Below are positions 51,034 to 61,138 of a DNA stretch of 64,000 bases, one piece after another. Source of the stretch: Symsagittifera roscoffensis. Taxonomy: Eukaryota; Xenacoelomorpha; Acoela; Convolutidae. A program made the translations under genes and the position numbers. The notes beneath the pieces were generated by a model. That model saw nothing but the letters and a program-made list of their open reading frames with translations, made no database searches and had not been told where the DNA came from. The stretch lies in the NCBI RefSeq assembly GCF_963678635.1, contig NC_087069.1, forward strand, positions 19,256,660 through 19,320,659, in the 5' to 3' direction. The number at the start of each line of letters is the position of its first letter. Position 1 is the first letter of the stretch.

Positions 51034-51188
51034 AAGCATCCATGGTGACTTATCGCTTTTCAACAGATCTGATAAAATTATCAGAATTGTCTACTTTGAA
51101 GTCCCCCATACTAAAAAAATGGGCATTCATTCGTCGCTCCATTCATGCAAAATGTATTAATTTAACAAAATTACGCCGGTAACTTCTC

Positions 51189-51540
51189 ATGGCTTCGTTT
51201 TTTGGCCAATTTTTTTGCCTAAACTTGCACAATTTGTCTCTGTTTTTCGCGATTTACGTTGCGACCGTTGCGACTTTATATCTGTTTCATGATTTGCTTG
51301 CTTATGAAGTCTTTCCAGTTCAAAATTCTGTGCGACTGCCCGGTTTGACCTCCATAGACCAAGAATTATGTCATTTGTGTTCGGTTACGAACACAACCAA
51401 AAAATTTTGAGAAATTAAAATTTGAAAAAAAAAATATTTTTGGTTTATGGAAAAATGCTAGTCATACAATTTCCATATATGAAAATGTACTGATCATAGA
51501 CCTTTCATGCAATTTTCTGTACTTATCGAATTGCATGAAA
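51189..51540. other. Spacer with interspersed repeat fragments
   Basis: A 73-codon plus-strand frame starts at 51189 but overlaps a repeat motif, TTTGACCTCCATAGACC at about 51344-51360, also seen near 6740 and 58133. CATACAATTT and ATATGAAAA inverted strings follow at 51470-51560. No gene is called. Confidence 0.4.
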
Positions 51541-51579
51541 AGTGTATGATTAGCATTTTTTCATATCCCGGGTCGAGAT

Positions 51580-51790
51580 CCCGCTCAAAAACCGCTCAAG
51601 ATTTGAGCGGTTTGAGCGGTTTTCCAGCAAGATTTGAGCGGTTTGAGCGGTTTGGGCGGTTTGGGCGGTTTTTTTGGAAAAACCGCTCAAACCGCTCAAA
51701 TCTTGCTTAAAAAACCGCTCATTTCTTGCGGTGATTTTTGAACGGTTTTTCAAGCAAAATTTGAGCGGTTTTTGAGCGGTCTTCCCGGGT
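51580..51790. repeat. GAGCGG/CCGCTC cluster 1
   Basis: At least eleven copies of TGAGCGG or CCGCTCA, plus two GGGCGG variants, lie within 210 bases in both orientations. This allows several alternative hairpins. Reading frames through it give artificial Ser-Asn-Arg or Phe-Glu-Arg repeats and are not genes. Confidence 0.9.
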
Positions 51791-51877
51791 CGAGCCCCAA
51801 CTTACCCCCCTCCCCCCCCTTCCTCCCAAAAAAAACGCCCAAGACTGTTTGTTACCCGTCTGTGTCATTTTTGCAGG

Positions 51878-51942
51878 TAGAGACCTTGGGGGATCTGGCA
51901 GTGAAATATGTGGAAGAGACGGCCTCAAATGAAGTATTATGA
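51878..51942 (+). CDS. Possible terminal exon (VETLGDLAVKYVEETASNEVL)
   Basis: After a good acceptor (CATTTTTGCAG, exon start 51878) a frame of 21 residues runs to TGA at 51940-51942. It has an ordinary amphipathic composition. No upstream exon was found and the stretch lies inside a repeat element, so it may be a captured or chance exon. Confidence 0.2.
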
Positions 51943-52015
51943 ACAAATACTAACTTGATATGTCGACAGAGGAGTTGTCTGACTATTTTTGAGGACATCA
52001 ACTCTAGTAAGAGGT

Positions 52016-52029
52016 GGGGGGGGGGGGGG
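52016..52029. repeat. Run of 14 G
   Basis: The G run lies about 200 bases from a C-rich run (51805-51819). The two could pair as arms of a larger foldback. Length may be unreliable in the assembly. Confidence 0.8.
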
Positions 52030-52172
52030 TTGGTGTGCGATCTTATAATTGATTATTTTTGTTATTTTGTAGAGACTGACAATAAAAATCCTGACAATAT
52101 ATTTGTTGTGCATGTCTAAAACATTGAACATATTCAGTAGAACAAATACAGCGAATATTAAGTTTCCAGAAA

Positions 52173-52245
52173 GTCCGCATAGACTAACGGATTAGGGTTC
52201 TGACTTCGAATCAGAAGATTGCGGGTTCGAATCCTTCTGTGGTCG
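52173..52245 (+). tRNA. tRNA-Arg (anticodon TCG), mismatched, possible pseudogene
   Basis: A 73-base cloverleaf can be drawn. The anticodon arm is perfect (TCTGA/TCAGA with loop CTTCGAA, anticodon TCG), and the B box GGTTCGAATCC is perfect. A Pol III TTTTT terminator follows at 52248. The acceptor stem has one T-T mismatch, the D stem two mismatches and the T stem one C-T mismatch, and the A box departs from consensus. It probably derives from tRNA-Arg(TCG) and may be decaying. It lies between the two GAGCGG clusters. Confidence 0.6.
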
Positions 52246-52261
52246 ACTTTTTATTATTAAA

Positions 52262-52450
52262 TCTTGCGCCGTTTTTGAGCGGTTTTTTTAGATAAACCGC
52301 TCAAAACCGTTCAAATCTTGCGCGGTTTTTGAGCGGTTTTTTTTAGATAAACCGTTCAAAAACCGCTCAAACCGCTCATTTCGACGCAAGATTTTGAGCG
52401 TAATTGTCTAAAAAACCGCTCAAACCGTTCAAATCTTGCTTCAAATTAGG
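52262..52450. repeat. GAGCGG/CCGCTC cluster 2
   Basis: Same motif family as cluster 1, again in both orientations (TTGAGCGGTTTTTTTAGA against TAAACCGCTCAAA), joined by AAATCTTGC linkers. Confidence 0.9.
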
Positions 52451-52497
52451 TGAAAAATCTCGACTCGGGATATGAAAATTGTATGACTAACAATTTG

Positions 52498-52653
52498 GTC
52501 AACCCGGGTGTGACTTATCAGTTGCAATTCAATTCGCAAACTTTACCAACGCAGCTTGCGATTTTTGGAACTTGTGCAGCCGATGGGCTCAAAATTTTCA
52601 GTAGGACTGCCGAATTTTGGTCGAACAATCTTCTTTGCGCCACCGTAGTTTAA
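52498..52653 (+). CDS. Possible exon of unknown gene
   Basis: A GC-richer open stretch encodes NPGVTYQLQFNSQTL and, further on, AIFGTCAADGLKIF, ending in TAA at 52651-52653. The composition is protein-like, and the reverse frames are interrupted. No domain is recognised, and no clear acceptor or partner exon was found. It could be a relic or a terminal exon. Confidence 0.25.
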   Translation, partial: VNPGVTYQLQFNSQTLPTQLAIFGTCAADGLKIFSRTAEFWSNNLLCATVV

Positions 52654-52995
52654 TCGACCCAAGATGGTTACACGTCAGACATCAATGATTAATACCAACA
52701 GTTTATTCTCAACGATTGTTTTCCCGCGCTGATCTCTTTACTCCCAGTTGAGTTAAGACATCCGTTTCAAGGTCATTACAATTAAATCACTCAGTATCAT
52801 TCAGTAATATTGAAATGCACTTCTACTTGACAGCAACCATCATTTTTCAGAGGGTGTTGAATGAATTCGAGCGACTTTTTTGTAACTTAATTTTATCCAA
52901 GGATCTAGAAAAGCATTTGAAGTCTCAGGATGATTTTTCGATTTGGTCTAACGAAAGAACAAATTTTTAAATAACTGTAAATTACAAACACTTAT

Positions 52996-54136
52996 TTATG
53001 CTCTATGAAATCCTCTTTTGAACTCAAAAACCTTGTTCACACATTTTTCTTTTCTGCACCTCTGCCCCTTTGGACAAGTCTTCTTTGTATTGCATGTGAT
53101 TCCTTCATCTGAAACAAAAATAATTAAGATAAAGCGAACAGTGGAATTTGGGTTTTACCTTTCATACCCAAATTTTTTAATTTCAATATGTAAACTATGC
53201 AGTAATTACAATTTGTAATCTGAAATGTTCTTGACTCAACATGAAATTTGACTCAACATTTGAAATGAATTGAAGCTCTCAAATAAAAGATTGAGCAATT
53301 AAAAGTGGACAATTAAATTTCTCAGCAAATGAAACAAAAAATAATGATCGTGCTTACAAAAAAAAACATTTTCGGGTTTTTAGGTTGAGAAACTCATCCT
53401 TGACTACGTTATAAACACAAAAATGTCAAATTTTCCATACAAACTTTTTTTTGTAAAGTTTATTTTTAGCACAAATGCAAATTTGCAGCCAAAAAGGGGG
53501 TTAAAATTTTTTTAACTCAAATTTTTATTTTTGTTTCTGAAAAAAATGCATATCATACAATTTTTATCTGTGAAAACTTTATTATAAGCATTTTTCTGAC
53601 CGAAGTTAAAATTATGTTTTTGATTGTCAATATGCCCTCTATCATAGATATCCTTATTTAAATCTATTGAAAGTTACCCAGACACGTTCTTTGGTGATTT
53701 TTGAAAAAAAAAAATTCTATGACGAAATGACTATTTTAAAATTTTCATACATGAAAATTTTATGATAAGCATTTTTTCCATAGACTTCATATATAAACTG
53801 TATGATAAAAATATTTCTTTTACGGGCGTCAACCCGTGAAGTTGTATAACAACAAAAAACACTGCTTGCTGTTTTGAAAACCACGGCTAAAATTTAGGCT
53901 GAACCCAATGCAAAAGTCTCCAATTTAGGAGGTTTAACAATTACCATCGACACAAAAAAGTTATACTGATAACCAAAAATTTTTTATGTATAACCTGGAA
54001 CACAGATATGGGTAGACTCCCCGCAAGTTTGGTACGCAGCGCAGTCTGAGTCATCGTTGCACCATCCCGCCCATACTAGTTTTAGGGTGAAGATTGAGCC
54101 GAGCAAAACTGCTATCAGAAGGTGAGTTGATTGCAT
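52996..54136 (-). CDS. Secreted eight-cysteine protein, paralog 2 (two exons, 84 residues)
   Basis: Exon 1 is 53995-54136 (ATG at 54136 reading left) and exon 2 is 52996-53108, ending in TAA. The intron 53109-53994 has GT and TTTCAG ends and the same phase 1 split of Asp48. The exons have exactly the lengths found in paralog 1 (142 and 113 bases). A signal peptide (LLIAVLLGSIFTLKLVWA) is followed by cysteines at the same eight positions, 26, 32, 38, 45, 53, 59, 65 and 70. The two proteins differ at 24 of 84 residues, mostly in the loops between cysteines, with 9 silent codon differences by hand count. The pair is probably a rapidly evolving secreted family. Target and role are unknown. Defence, sensory or venom-like use cannot be told from sequence. 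Confidence 0.85.
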
Positions 54137-57100
54137 CTAAAATGCAACAGTGAATATGAAGTAGGAAATAACTAATTAAAGAAAGCATATAAGGTTAGTT
54201 ATAATTTGAAATTTTAACAGGATTTTTAAACTGAAAAGTTTTTCTGATGGAACAAAACTGTTTGATGTTTGAAAAGCAAAAACATCAAATGTGTTAATTA
54301 ATTTTATAATAGTTGGTTTTGAATGCTATTTTGTTACTGCAATAGACATTTGAGTTGGCTACTTACATTGTCTTCCCAATGAGAAAAAAAGCAAATAAGG
54401 AAAAATCAAATCAAACATAAAAACGTTGCACAATGAAGATTGCTATAACTTAGCAAGGTACCGCCAAATGATCAAAATTGTGAACTAGATTATGGAAAGC
54501 GATTCTAATTCCCGCATTTGGATGAGTCTTTGCTTTTATTTTCTATTCATAGATTTTTAAAAAATTCCCTCATCTATCATATGGAACTTAATTATTGAAA
54601 AGCTCAAAATCATCAGTTTAAACTGTATTGAACATTTAACAAACTTTCATTCTCTTGGCGCAATCTTCTCAAGCAGAAAAAAAAAACAAATAAAACCTAC
54701 TTTGATTTTTGTCATCCTAGTTCCTCGCGCCTGGAATAAAAAAAATATACCCCAGTTTGTCAAATTTTAATTATTTTTCGGCTCTTTTCTCAGCGCCACA
54801 ACTCTCGGCTCTTTCTCACTTTCGCCATACTTTTCAAGTTTTCTTTTGCTTAAGTTGTTTTGCGTGTTATAATGGCTGAATGCGTGATAATACAGGGTAA
54901 GGTATTGGAACAAACTTGTTCACACTAGTTAGGTTGTTAGCCAAGAAAAATTTCGTCACATTATGTCTACGTTGAAATAGTTTTTCATAATGGAAGTTCC
55001 AATGAAGCAACAAAGTTTGATGAGTGCCCAGTTTCATTGTTTTCTTTTGTAAATTCCTATACAGTTTCTATCCAAATTTCGTTAGTACTGAAGTTAGCGC
55101 TGCATAGAGTTACTAGTTATGCTTTTAAAAAAATTTTAAAAATATGCTATTTCATTGCGTGTTTATTTCTTTTATCTGAGTTGTTCACTGGAAGATCTTC
55201 AAATTGAAAGTTCCTGTACTTTTGCTCCTACATCATCTTCTTTTTTCCTCTTTACCGTTCTAGGTTTTCCTTAGTTTTTAATATTGTTTCTCTGTAAAAC
55301 TCTAGATTATCCGAAGATATTTAATCTAATAATTTTTTATCACTACCTACTTAGACCTGAAAGTTGTCTGTAGACCTAAAAAGAATCAAAGTTCTGGACT
55401 CAATTTTCAAAGATTTTTTGTCAGTTAAATTTGTAATTGACAGTAGTGACTCAACCATAACTTTTGAAACAGAAAATCAAGAAAGATGTCAATTCATTCT
55501 AACCCGAAAGCAACAACGCTTCTCCCCAAATATCTGAACAGCTTTATTGGTGGCAGTTTTTTCACTCACGGACTAAACATTTTCTTTTCCAAAACCTGAA
55601 TGTTACGACTGATACCTACTTTTCTGATAAAACTTAAATGTACACTTTATCGGTGTATCCAAAAATCTGATTCAAAATTGTTTTCTAGAAATCTTTCATT
55701 GTAGCTATTATGATGCATAATAAATCTGGGGAAATTTTTGAAAAATTCAGTTTTTCCATACTTCCTTCTTTTCCTCTTTCCACGTTTGGAGATAGCTGTT
55801 CATTAAACTATTTCAAAAAGTTTTTGAGACGAGGCAATCTTCTGAAAGACATTGAATTTTCTCAGTTGAGGCTCAAAATTGTTAAGAAATCAGCTGGTTA
55901 GTTGAGACCGAAAGCGTATTCAATACTTTTGTGCAGTTAGAACCTTGTTTTTTAGCATTTTAAATAAAAAATTATTTTACCTCTCATTTGGAATAGTTAC
56001 TATAAAAACTTATAAAATAGAAAAACTTATAAATTAGGATAAATCCGGGACCAGCTCATTTAACAAAAAAAATTTTCAGAAACTCAACTTTAATTTTTAT
56101 GTATGTTTTTGGTAAACAACAGAATACTTTCTGGGCTGAGGCGTTGTGATCCTAAACTTAAATATGGAGCAATAAACTGGAAAGAAATTAGAAAAAAGTT
56201 CCCACATAAGCTCGCTTGTACGTTGCTTCTCTGCGTGCAAAAACAAGATTGGCTGAGCAAAAAAAAATCCTTTTTTTATGCTACGCTCTATTGTTTCTAT
56301 TTAGTGATTTTTGTACACAAAACTAATTATTTCATATCTGATGCTTTTTAACTTACCATTGAAGCAAGTCCGGTCAGTTTCCATCACATTGAAAAAATTT
56401 GAAGGCGCTGCACAATTCATGTTATTTTTTCAAATATTGAAGCAATTATTCCAGTTTTTCAGTTTTCAGAAGTAACTAAGTACACGGAAGTTTTTAATAA
56501 CAAACGACATAAAATATTTCCGAGTGAAGTCGCACAAAGTGCTCATTTTTCATTGTCTAACAGGATTTGAAAAACTATGGTTTTGCTCGATTTGTTTTAA
56601 CAAACAATCAGGTAGCTTTTTGGAATCAAGTTTCACTCCAAAGCCGAGCTGCATTAGCTGCATTCTTCCAGTTTCTAGGAAATATGTCTAAATTGTATCA
56701 GACTTAATTTCGTGATCCGAACAATGAATTTCGTTACAAATAAAAAAATTAATTTTTTCTAACAATCATATCGTTTGTATAAAAGTTTTGAACAAGATCA
56801 CGCTCGTCCGCCAGCCCGAGCCCGTTTAAAAAAGTATTATAGATGTTTTTACCTGGTTGTTATTATTTTCTTTTTCACTTTTCTGCCGTTGTTTTTTCTA
56901 AATTTACTTTATAATCGTTCAAACGCGGTCACTTTTGTTTCGTTGTTTTATTTGCTTCGCATTAATTGGTTCTGTTTAATCGGTTTTATATGCAAGTTTG
57001 AATAACCTTCGACTATCCTATCTTTTTCATTGACACTGAAGTTGTTGATTAATTGATCGATACCTTGTTTGCGTATTGAAATTCACTAAAATATGCAATT

Positions 57101-57308
57101 CTGGTTGGCATTCTGCCAGTTTAGTTAAAAAACTTTGTTTTTGAGTTTTCTTCAGGATGCTCTTTATGTACTCAACTCGCTTTTTGCTTGCAAACTCATC
57201 ACATGTTTCTAACAACTCCTCTTTTTTTAAAATAGGGACAGAAATTTGAATTTTGGACAATTGACTGTTTGAATGTCGGTTTGATTGCTGCCAATTTAGC
57301 CAAACTGG
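54137..57308. other. Upstream flank of paralog 2, no certain gene
   Basis: AT-rich DNA matching copy 1 in patches. A minus-strand open stretch at 57027-57329 encodes ordinary-looking sequence (for example LKKEELLETCDEFASKKR) but lacks an ATG start at its head. Its counterpart in copy 1 is interrupted, so it is either an internal exon or a relic. Other open frames (55710-55901, 56103-56351, 56775-57005 plus) are not kept in copy 1. Confidence 0.35.
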
Positions 57309-57336
57309 GATATTCAGCGCACGATACACTTCGTGC
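57309..57336. promoter_or_regulatory. 28-base conserved block, copy 2
   Basis: Matches 6129-6156 at 27 of 28 bases; see that entry. Here it overlaps the head of the minus-strand open stretch 57027-57329, so exon conservation is an alternative to a regulatory site. Confidence 0.35.
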
Positions 57337-58213
57337 TGATAACGTGTAAGTACATGATCAATCTGAGTTCAATATTGCCTTAAAACATCAGCTGAGACAA
57401 ACTATTTGAAATTTTAATACGTTACTGTACACTAAAATAGTTTTTTTTTACTTAAGAACGCAAGTCAAGGTAAGAGCTTAAAAATTTTCATTAAAAAAAC
57501 TCAAAATTCTCATCAAATTTTGACGCATAAGCTATTCCATAGACCTTTAAGGCATTTGACATTCAAGATTGTGCACTGATCAAAATCAGTTTTTGTTGAA
57601 AATCCTTATTTGTTTTATTTTAGTAGTGGCATTTTATTCTCAAGAATTTAGATAATTTAAGCATAAAGATATAGTTTCAAACTACTTATGTTTCTCAACA
57701 GCGCTTTTATACGAAAAATAAATGCCGTTCAACAATAATAAGTCGTTGTTTTCCATTTTAGATACAGTTGAAAAGATGTAATACAGTTGTAATAACCATA
57801 TAACTTTGAAATACAAACTTTAATTATTTTTCTATTCTTAGCTTGATGGAATATTAAGTTGAAAAATGCAGAAAAAAACAACTCAAAATTACGAGGCCAA
57901 ATTATGTACTGGATAGGCGCACATTTTGATAGGTGTAGGTCTCCCTAATCTAGAGATAAATCTTTAAACATGGTAAGTTTTGTTAGAACGATCAGAGAAA
58001 ACTTAAGAACTTGGAGCAACTTTTTTGCGGAAACCGCTTGCAATTAAAAAATTACACAATTTGGCATTATAATGAAGTCAACTTAAATATACCTTCTCAT
58101 TTCTTTTTTGGTTTGAATCTTTGAATGCCCCGGACTGACCTTCATACACTAAAAAGGTTTGTCACAAAAAGCCATAAACTTGTGTCTCAATGGAATTATG
58201 TGGAAATTGTATG

Positions 58214-58383
58214 ACTAGATAGGGCAACAATTCGTAATAAGCGGCAATTCGTAAAAAGGAATTGGCAAGTAGAATAGCCATGCTCCGATTCGCTTACTTC
58301 CCACGAAAGAATAGTTTTGCTCGTGATTCTCCACTTAATCTACAGTTACGAATTGTCGTCTGCTACTAATTCTCGCCTCTAGT
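58214..58383. mobile_element. Small inverted-repeat element (MITE-like, 170 bases)
   Basis: The left end, ACTAGATAGGG with CAATTCGTAA near 58250, is an imperfect inverted repeat of the right end, TTACGAATTGTCG with TCTCGCCTCTAGT. About 40 bases at each end take part. No coding potential is present. It sits exactly where similarity between the two segmental copies ends. No clear target duplication is seen. Confidence 0.5.
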
Positions 58384-58828
58384 AAAACTAGTATTTTCGG
58401 GTATAGGAGTGTTGTCAAGTTTCCTATATCAAAAAATCGTAACAGTTTTTTTTCTGGGGTAAAAGGGATTCGGTACTGAAACTAACTTTTTCACACAAAA
58501 ATTAAAAGCTCTAAGTGACTTAATCTTCTAAATCTCACTATTGTAAGTATAACTCTAACCTTTAGATCATGACTGTTTATCAGCGAAAAAATGTATAGAA
58601 CAACTTTTCAGAGCGGTTGGCTTCTCGTTTTAATCCTTGTTTTCATACTGTCATTCTCGTATGTGTTCTTTGTTGTCTTCATTTCATTGCTTCATTGTTT
58701 CAGAGCTCGTTTATACATCATGATAAAATCTTATACCGATCAGATTTTAAAATTCGTTTTTATGTATTCTTTTTTTTCTAGGGCGTCTGTTTAGGAATCA
58801 AACATAAATTTTTTACTCGGAGAAATGT

Positions 58829-58894
58829 GCACTTTTTACTTTTCATCCACCATTAATTCCCACCGTATGGAATTGGTGCTGATGCCTTTGGGTG
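58829..58894. repeat. Hairpin repeat, copy 1
   Basis: Starts GCACTTTTTACT and contains CACCATTAATTCC (58848-58860) facing GGAATTGGTG (58869-58878) around a CACCGTAT loop, then GATGCCTTTGGGTG. The related copy 454 bases downstream keeps the loop and the pairing. Confidence 0.6.
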
Positions 58895-59282
58895 TTGATT
58901 TACTTTCAACACGTTTTGCGAAGTTGTTTCGTGTTGCGAAGTTCAATTTTTTCAAAGTTCAAAGTTTTTTTGTGATATTATCCAGAGTGACGCTTGTAGA
59001 AATTGTTAATAACTAATCAAATTCATCTTTCGAGTTTCATAGGAAAAGATGAAAATTCGTCACTTACAAACTTAGAAACAACGTAAAAGTTACCGGTTAT
59101 TCACGTTTTGTTCGAAAAACAAATTAAAAATGAGATAGAAGCATGAGCAAAATGATAGTCAAGACTATAAGGATGTGTTTTGATATGGTCGATATGAGTT
59201 TTGTTTGATCCAGCCTGTTTTCAATCATTTTGAAAAAACTTGCAAGCGAGATCCTTAATGCATGTGTAAAGCAAAAGTTTTG

Positions 59283-59349
59283 GCACTTTTTACTCGTCAT
59301 TCACCATTGATTTTCACCGTATGAAAATGGTGCTAAGGCCTTTGAGTGG
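59283..59349. repeat. Hairpin repeat, copy 2
   Basis: Starts GCACTTTTTACT and contains CACCATTGATTTTC (59302-59315) facing GAAAATGGTG (59323-59332) around an ACCGTAT loop. Stem bases differ from copy 1 on both sides so that pairing is kept. Confidence 0.6.
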
Positions 59350-59584
59350 TGATAAAAATGGACAAGCTCCATGTTTAGCAAGGTCTTCTGGCATTGACAA
59401 AAAGAAGTTTTAGATACCAACTTTTTATAAAAGTCTGTTAAATTGTCTGAAAATGAACTATAAAATCTAATAACTGGAACCTGATCTAAACTACCTTTTA
59501 TGATTGGATAAATTAGATATTTTACCAATGTAAAGTATTTAATATTAACCAATCATGACCCATCTAACTAACAACCCACTTATT

Positions 59585-59885
59585 TGTAAGTGCTGAAGTT
59601 ACTTGTAATTTCAGCACCAGAGAGATTTGAATTTAACTTAGAAAATAGTTGGACTCTCCCGAGCACTTCAGCAGCCGCAATAAACCAGTATACCCTAGAT
59701 CTATTGAGCCTAGCAGAGACTAGTTAAACAACCTGAGACTAGATAGTATAAGAGTAAGATTAGGATCGGTATTAGACTAAGAAGTTGCACGAATCTATCC
59801 GGCCGAAAATAAGATAGCGTGACGAGCAGACGGTGTACCCTATCCGAAATTACTCTATGAGTTATAGACAACATAACATAACTCA
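59585..59885 (+). repeat. 5' LTR
   Basis: Begins TGTAAGTGCTGAAG and ends ACTCA, giving TG...CA ends, with a TATAAG box near 59738. Near the start GTGCTGAA and TTCAGCAC form an inverted pair. The end is set by the primer-binding site. The start is less certain because no second LTR is in view. Confidence 0.5.
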
Positions 59886-59887
59886 TC

Positions 59888-59905
59888 TGGTGCGACCATA
59901 AGTCT
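59888..59905 (+). promoter_or_regulatory. Probable primer-binding site
   Basis: TGGTGCGACCATAAGTCT starts two bases after the LTR end with TGG, complementary to a tRNA 3' CCA. The sequence would pair with a tRNA ending in GGTCGCACCA. The tRNA species is not identified. Confidence 0.5.
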
Positions 59906-61138
59906 CGAACAAGACCTTAATAGCTTAGAATTAACCAAAATAGATTAGAAATTAGACAAAAACATTTACAAAATGTTATACGACAATAATTTAATCGAAA
60001 TGTCTCTACGACTCAATAGATCAGAGCCAATATTCCGAACCATAACAGAACTACCCGGAATCGGAAGAAGACCTCGAACCAGAGACGACATACGACAAAG
60101 TAGAAACTTACCATATAGCTATATGATAGTTAGGCAAAAACCAGAACAAACTTTTATATTTAGAATACTACTGGCAATGAATTTAGATTTTCATTTGCAA
60201 ACATAAAACCTTGAAGTTAATCTTCAAAATCATTTCAGGCGCTAAACAAAATTATTAATATACAATAACGATTGATAAAAAGATCTAAGATCGTTTTCCT
60301 AAAACTCTGCAGTAATATACAAAACATGTTTGAAAAATATTTATTGAAAAATAAAAAATAAAAATTAGTAGCATGACAATAAATGGTTAGTAATCATAAA
60401 TCATCCTGTTGTTCCAGCTCCATCACCTAAAACATAACAGCAATCATAAACCCACTAATATCATCAAAACACTAAATCTTTCCTTTACACACATTTTAAA
60501 TTTTATTAAAACTTAAATTCACTTAATTTTAAAACCAGATCATCAAGGCTTATCCTTGGATCTTAAATCATTTTCTACTTAATTAAATTTCAAATTTGAT
60601 CATCAAGGCTTATCCTTGGATCAAACAGAACAACTTTGTTCTCCCCCACCCACTTAATTAGTGTCTAACGACCTCAAACGTCGATTCACTATCCAACCCT
60701 TTCTAAAAACCCAGGACTAATAGAAATTTTTGAACAAAACTAATCATTCAAATTAGGATAAACAGTGAAGAACTTCGGTTATTCATCCTTCACTTGACCC
60801 CCCTCTTACCAGACCCAGGATAAATCTTAGACTTAGTAAGTTTAAAATAGTATCTAACGAACTACTCGCGTTCTAATTATACCTGAACCCTGTGGATCGA
60901 TTTACTATTCTCCAACCCTTGAACACAATCACTACCCCTAAGTAAGATTAAGTAAGTTAACACCTTAACTTATACTAGCCACGAGAAAGTAAAAAATCAT
61001 TCTACGGAATCGATATACTTTTCTCTCCAACCCTGAACAAATAGACCCAGGTTAAGCTAACCAAAAAATCGTAAGAACTAACAGTTTAGGAAAATAGAAA
61101 CCATTTAACAACCTTTTGCATCCGTCATCCTAAACCTT
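59906..61138 (+). other. Long leader with repeated hairpins and CCAACCCT motifs
   Basis: The 25-base string GATCATCAAGGCTTATCCTT (plus GGATC) occurs at 60538-60562 and 60598-60622, exactly 60 bases apart, and can form an AAGG/CCTT hairpin extended by GATC. CTCCAACCCT or ATCCAACCCT motifs recur near 60692, 60911 and 61023, each after a TCGAT-like string. A short open frame at 59973-60206 lies at the start of the leader. These may be packaging, dimerisation or translation signals of the element. Confidence 0.55.

Larger units (their letters stand above)
51562..52474. mobile_element. Composite GAGCGG foldback element with inverted ends
   Basis: The ends CATATCCCGGGTCGAGAT (51562-51579) and ATCTCGACTCGGGATATG (52457-52474) are inverted repeats of 18 bases with one mismatch. 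Outside them, TAGTCATACAATTT(C/T)CATAT strings are also inverted. Two clusters (51580-51790 and 52262-52450) consist mainly of TTGAGCGGTTT and its reverse complement AAACCGCTCAA joined by CAAGATT or AATCTTGC linkers. These can fold back on themselves. Between the clusters lie C-rich and G-rich runs, an exon-like stretch and a tRNA-like gene. No transposase is present. Either one non-autonomous DNA element or two related insertions flanking a tRNA would fit. Confidence 0.65.
52790..58213. repeat. Segmental duplication, copy 2 (partner at 1960-6800)
   Basis: Same landmark order as copy 1. The extra length comes from insertions, including several hundred bases inside the intron of the cysteine-rich gene (about 53160-53850). 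That insertion carries ATCATACAATTTT and ATGAAAATTTTATGATAAGC repeats. The right end coincides with a small inverted-repeat element at 58214. Confidence 0.8.
58384..59584. other. AT-rich spacer with a pair of related hairpins
   Basis: No gene is recognised; open frames at 58591-58794 and 58825-59016 are low-complexity. The notable content is the repeat pair at 58829-58894 and 59283-59349 described separately. Confidence 0.4.

Noticed and set aside
50854-51048. Open frame with 11-residue repeats
   Set aside because: A 33-base tandem repeat automatically gives an in-frame 11-residue repeat; no start context or homology supports a gene.
51507-51753. Frames encoding Phe-Glu-Arg or Ser-Asn-Arg repeats on both strands
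   Set aside because: Both are artefacts of the GAGCGG/CCGCTC foldback repeats.
57027-57329. 100-residue minus-strand frame as a complete host gene
   Set aside because: It does not begin with ATG, and the duplicate copy near 5830-6150 is interrupted. It is mentioned only as a possible exon or relic.
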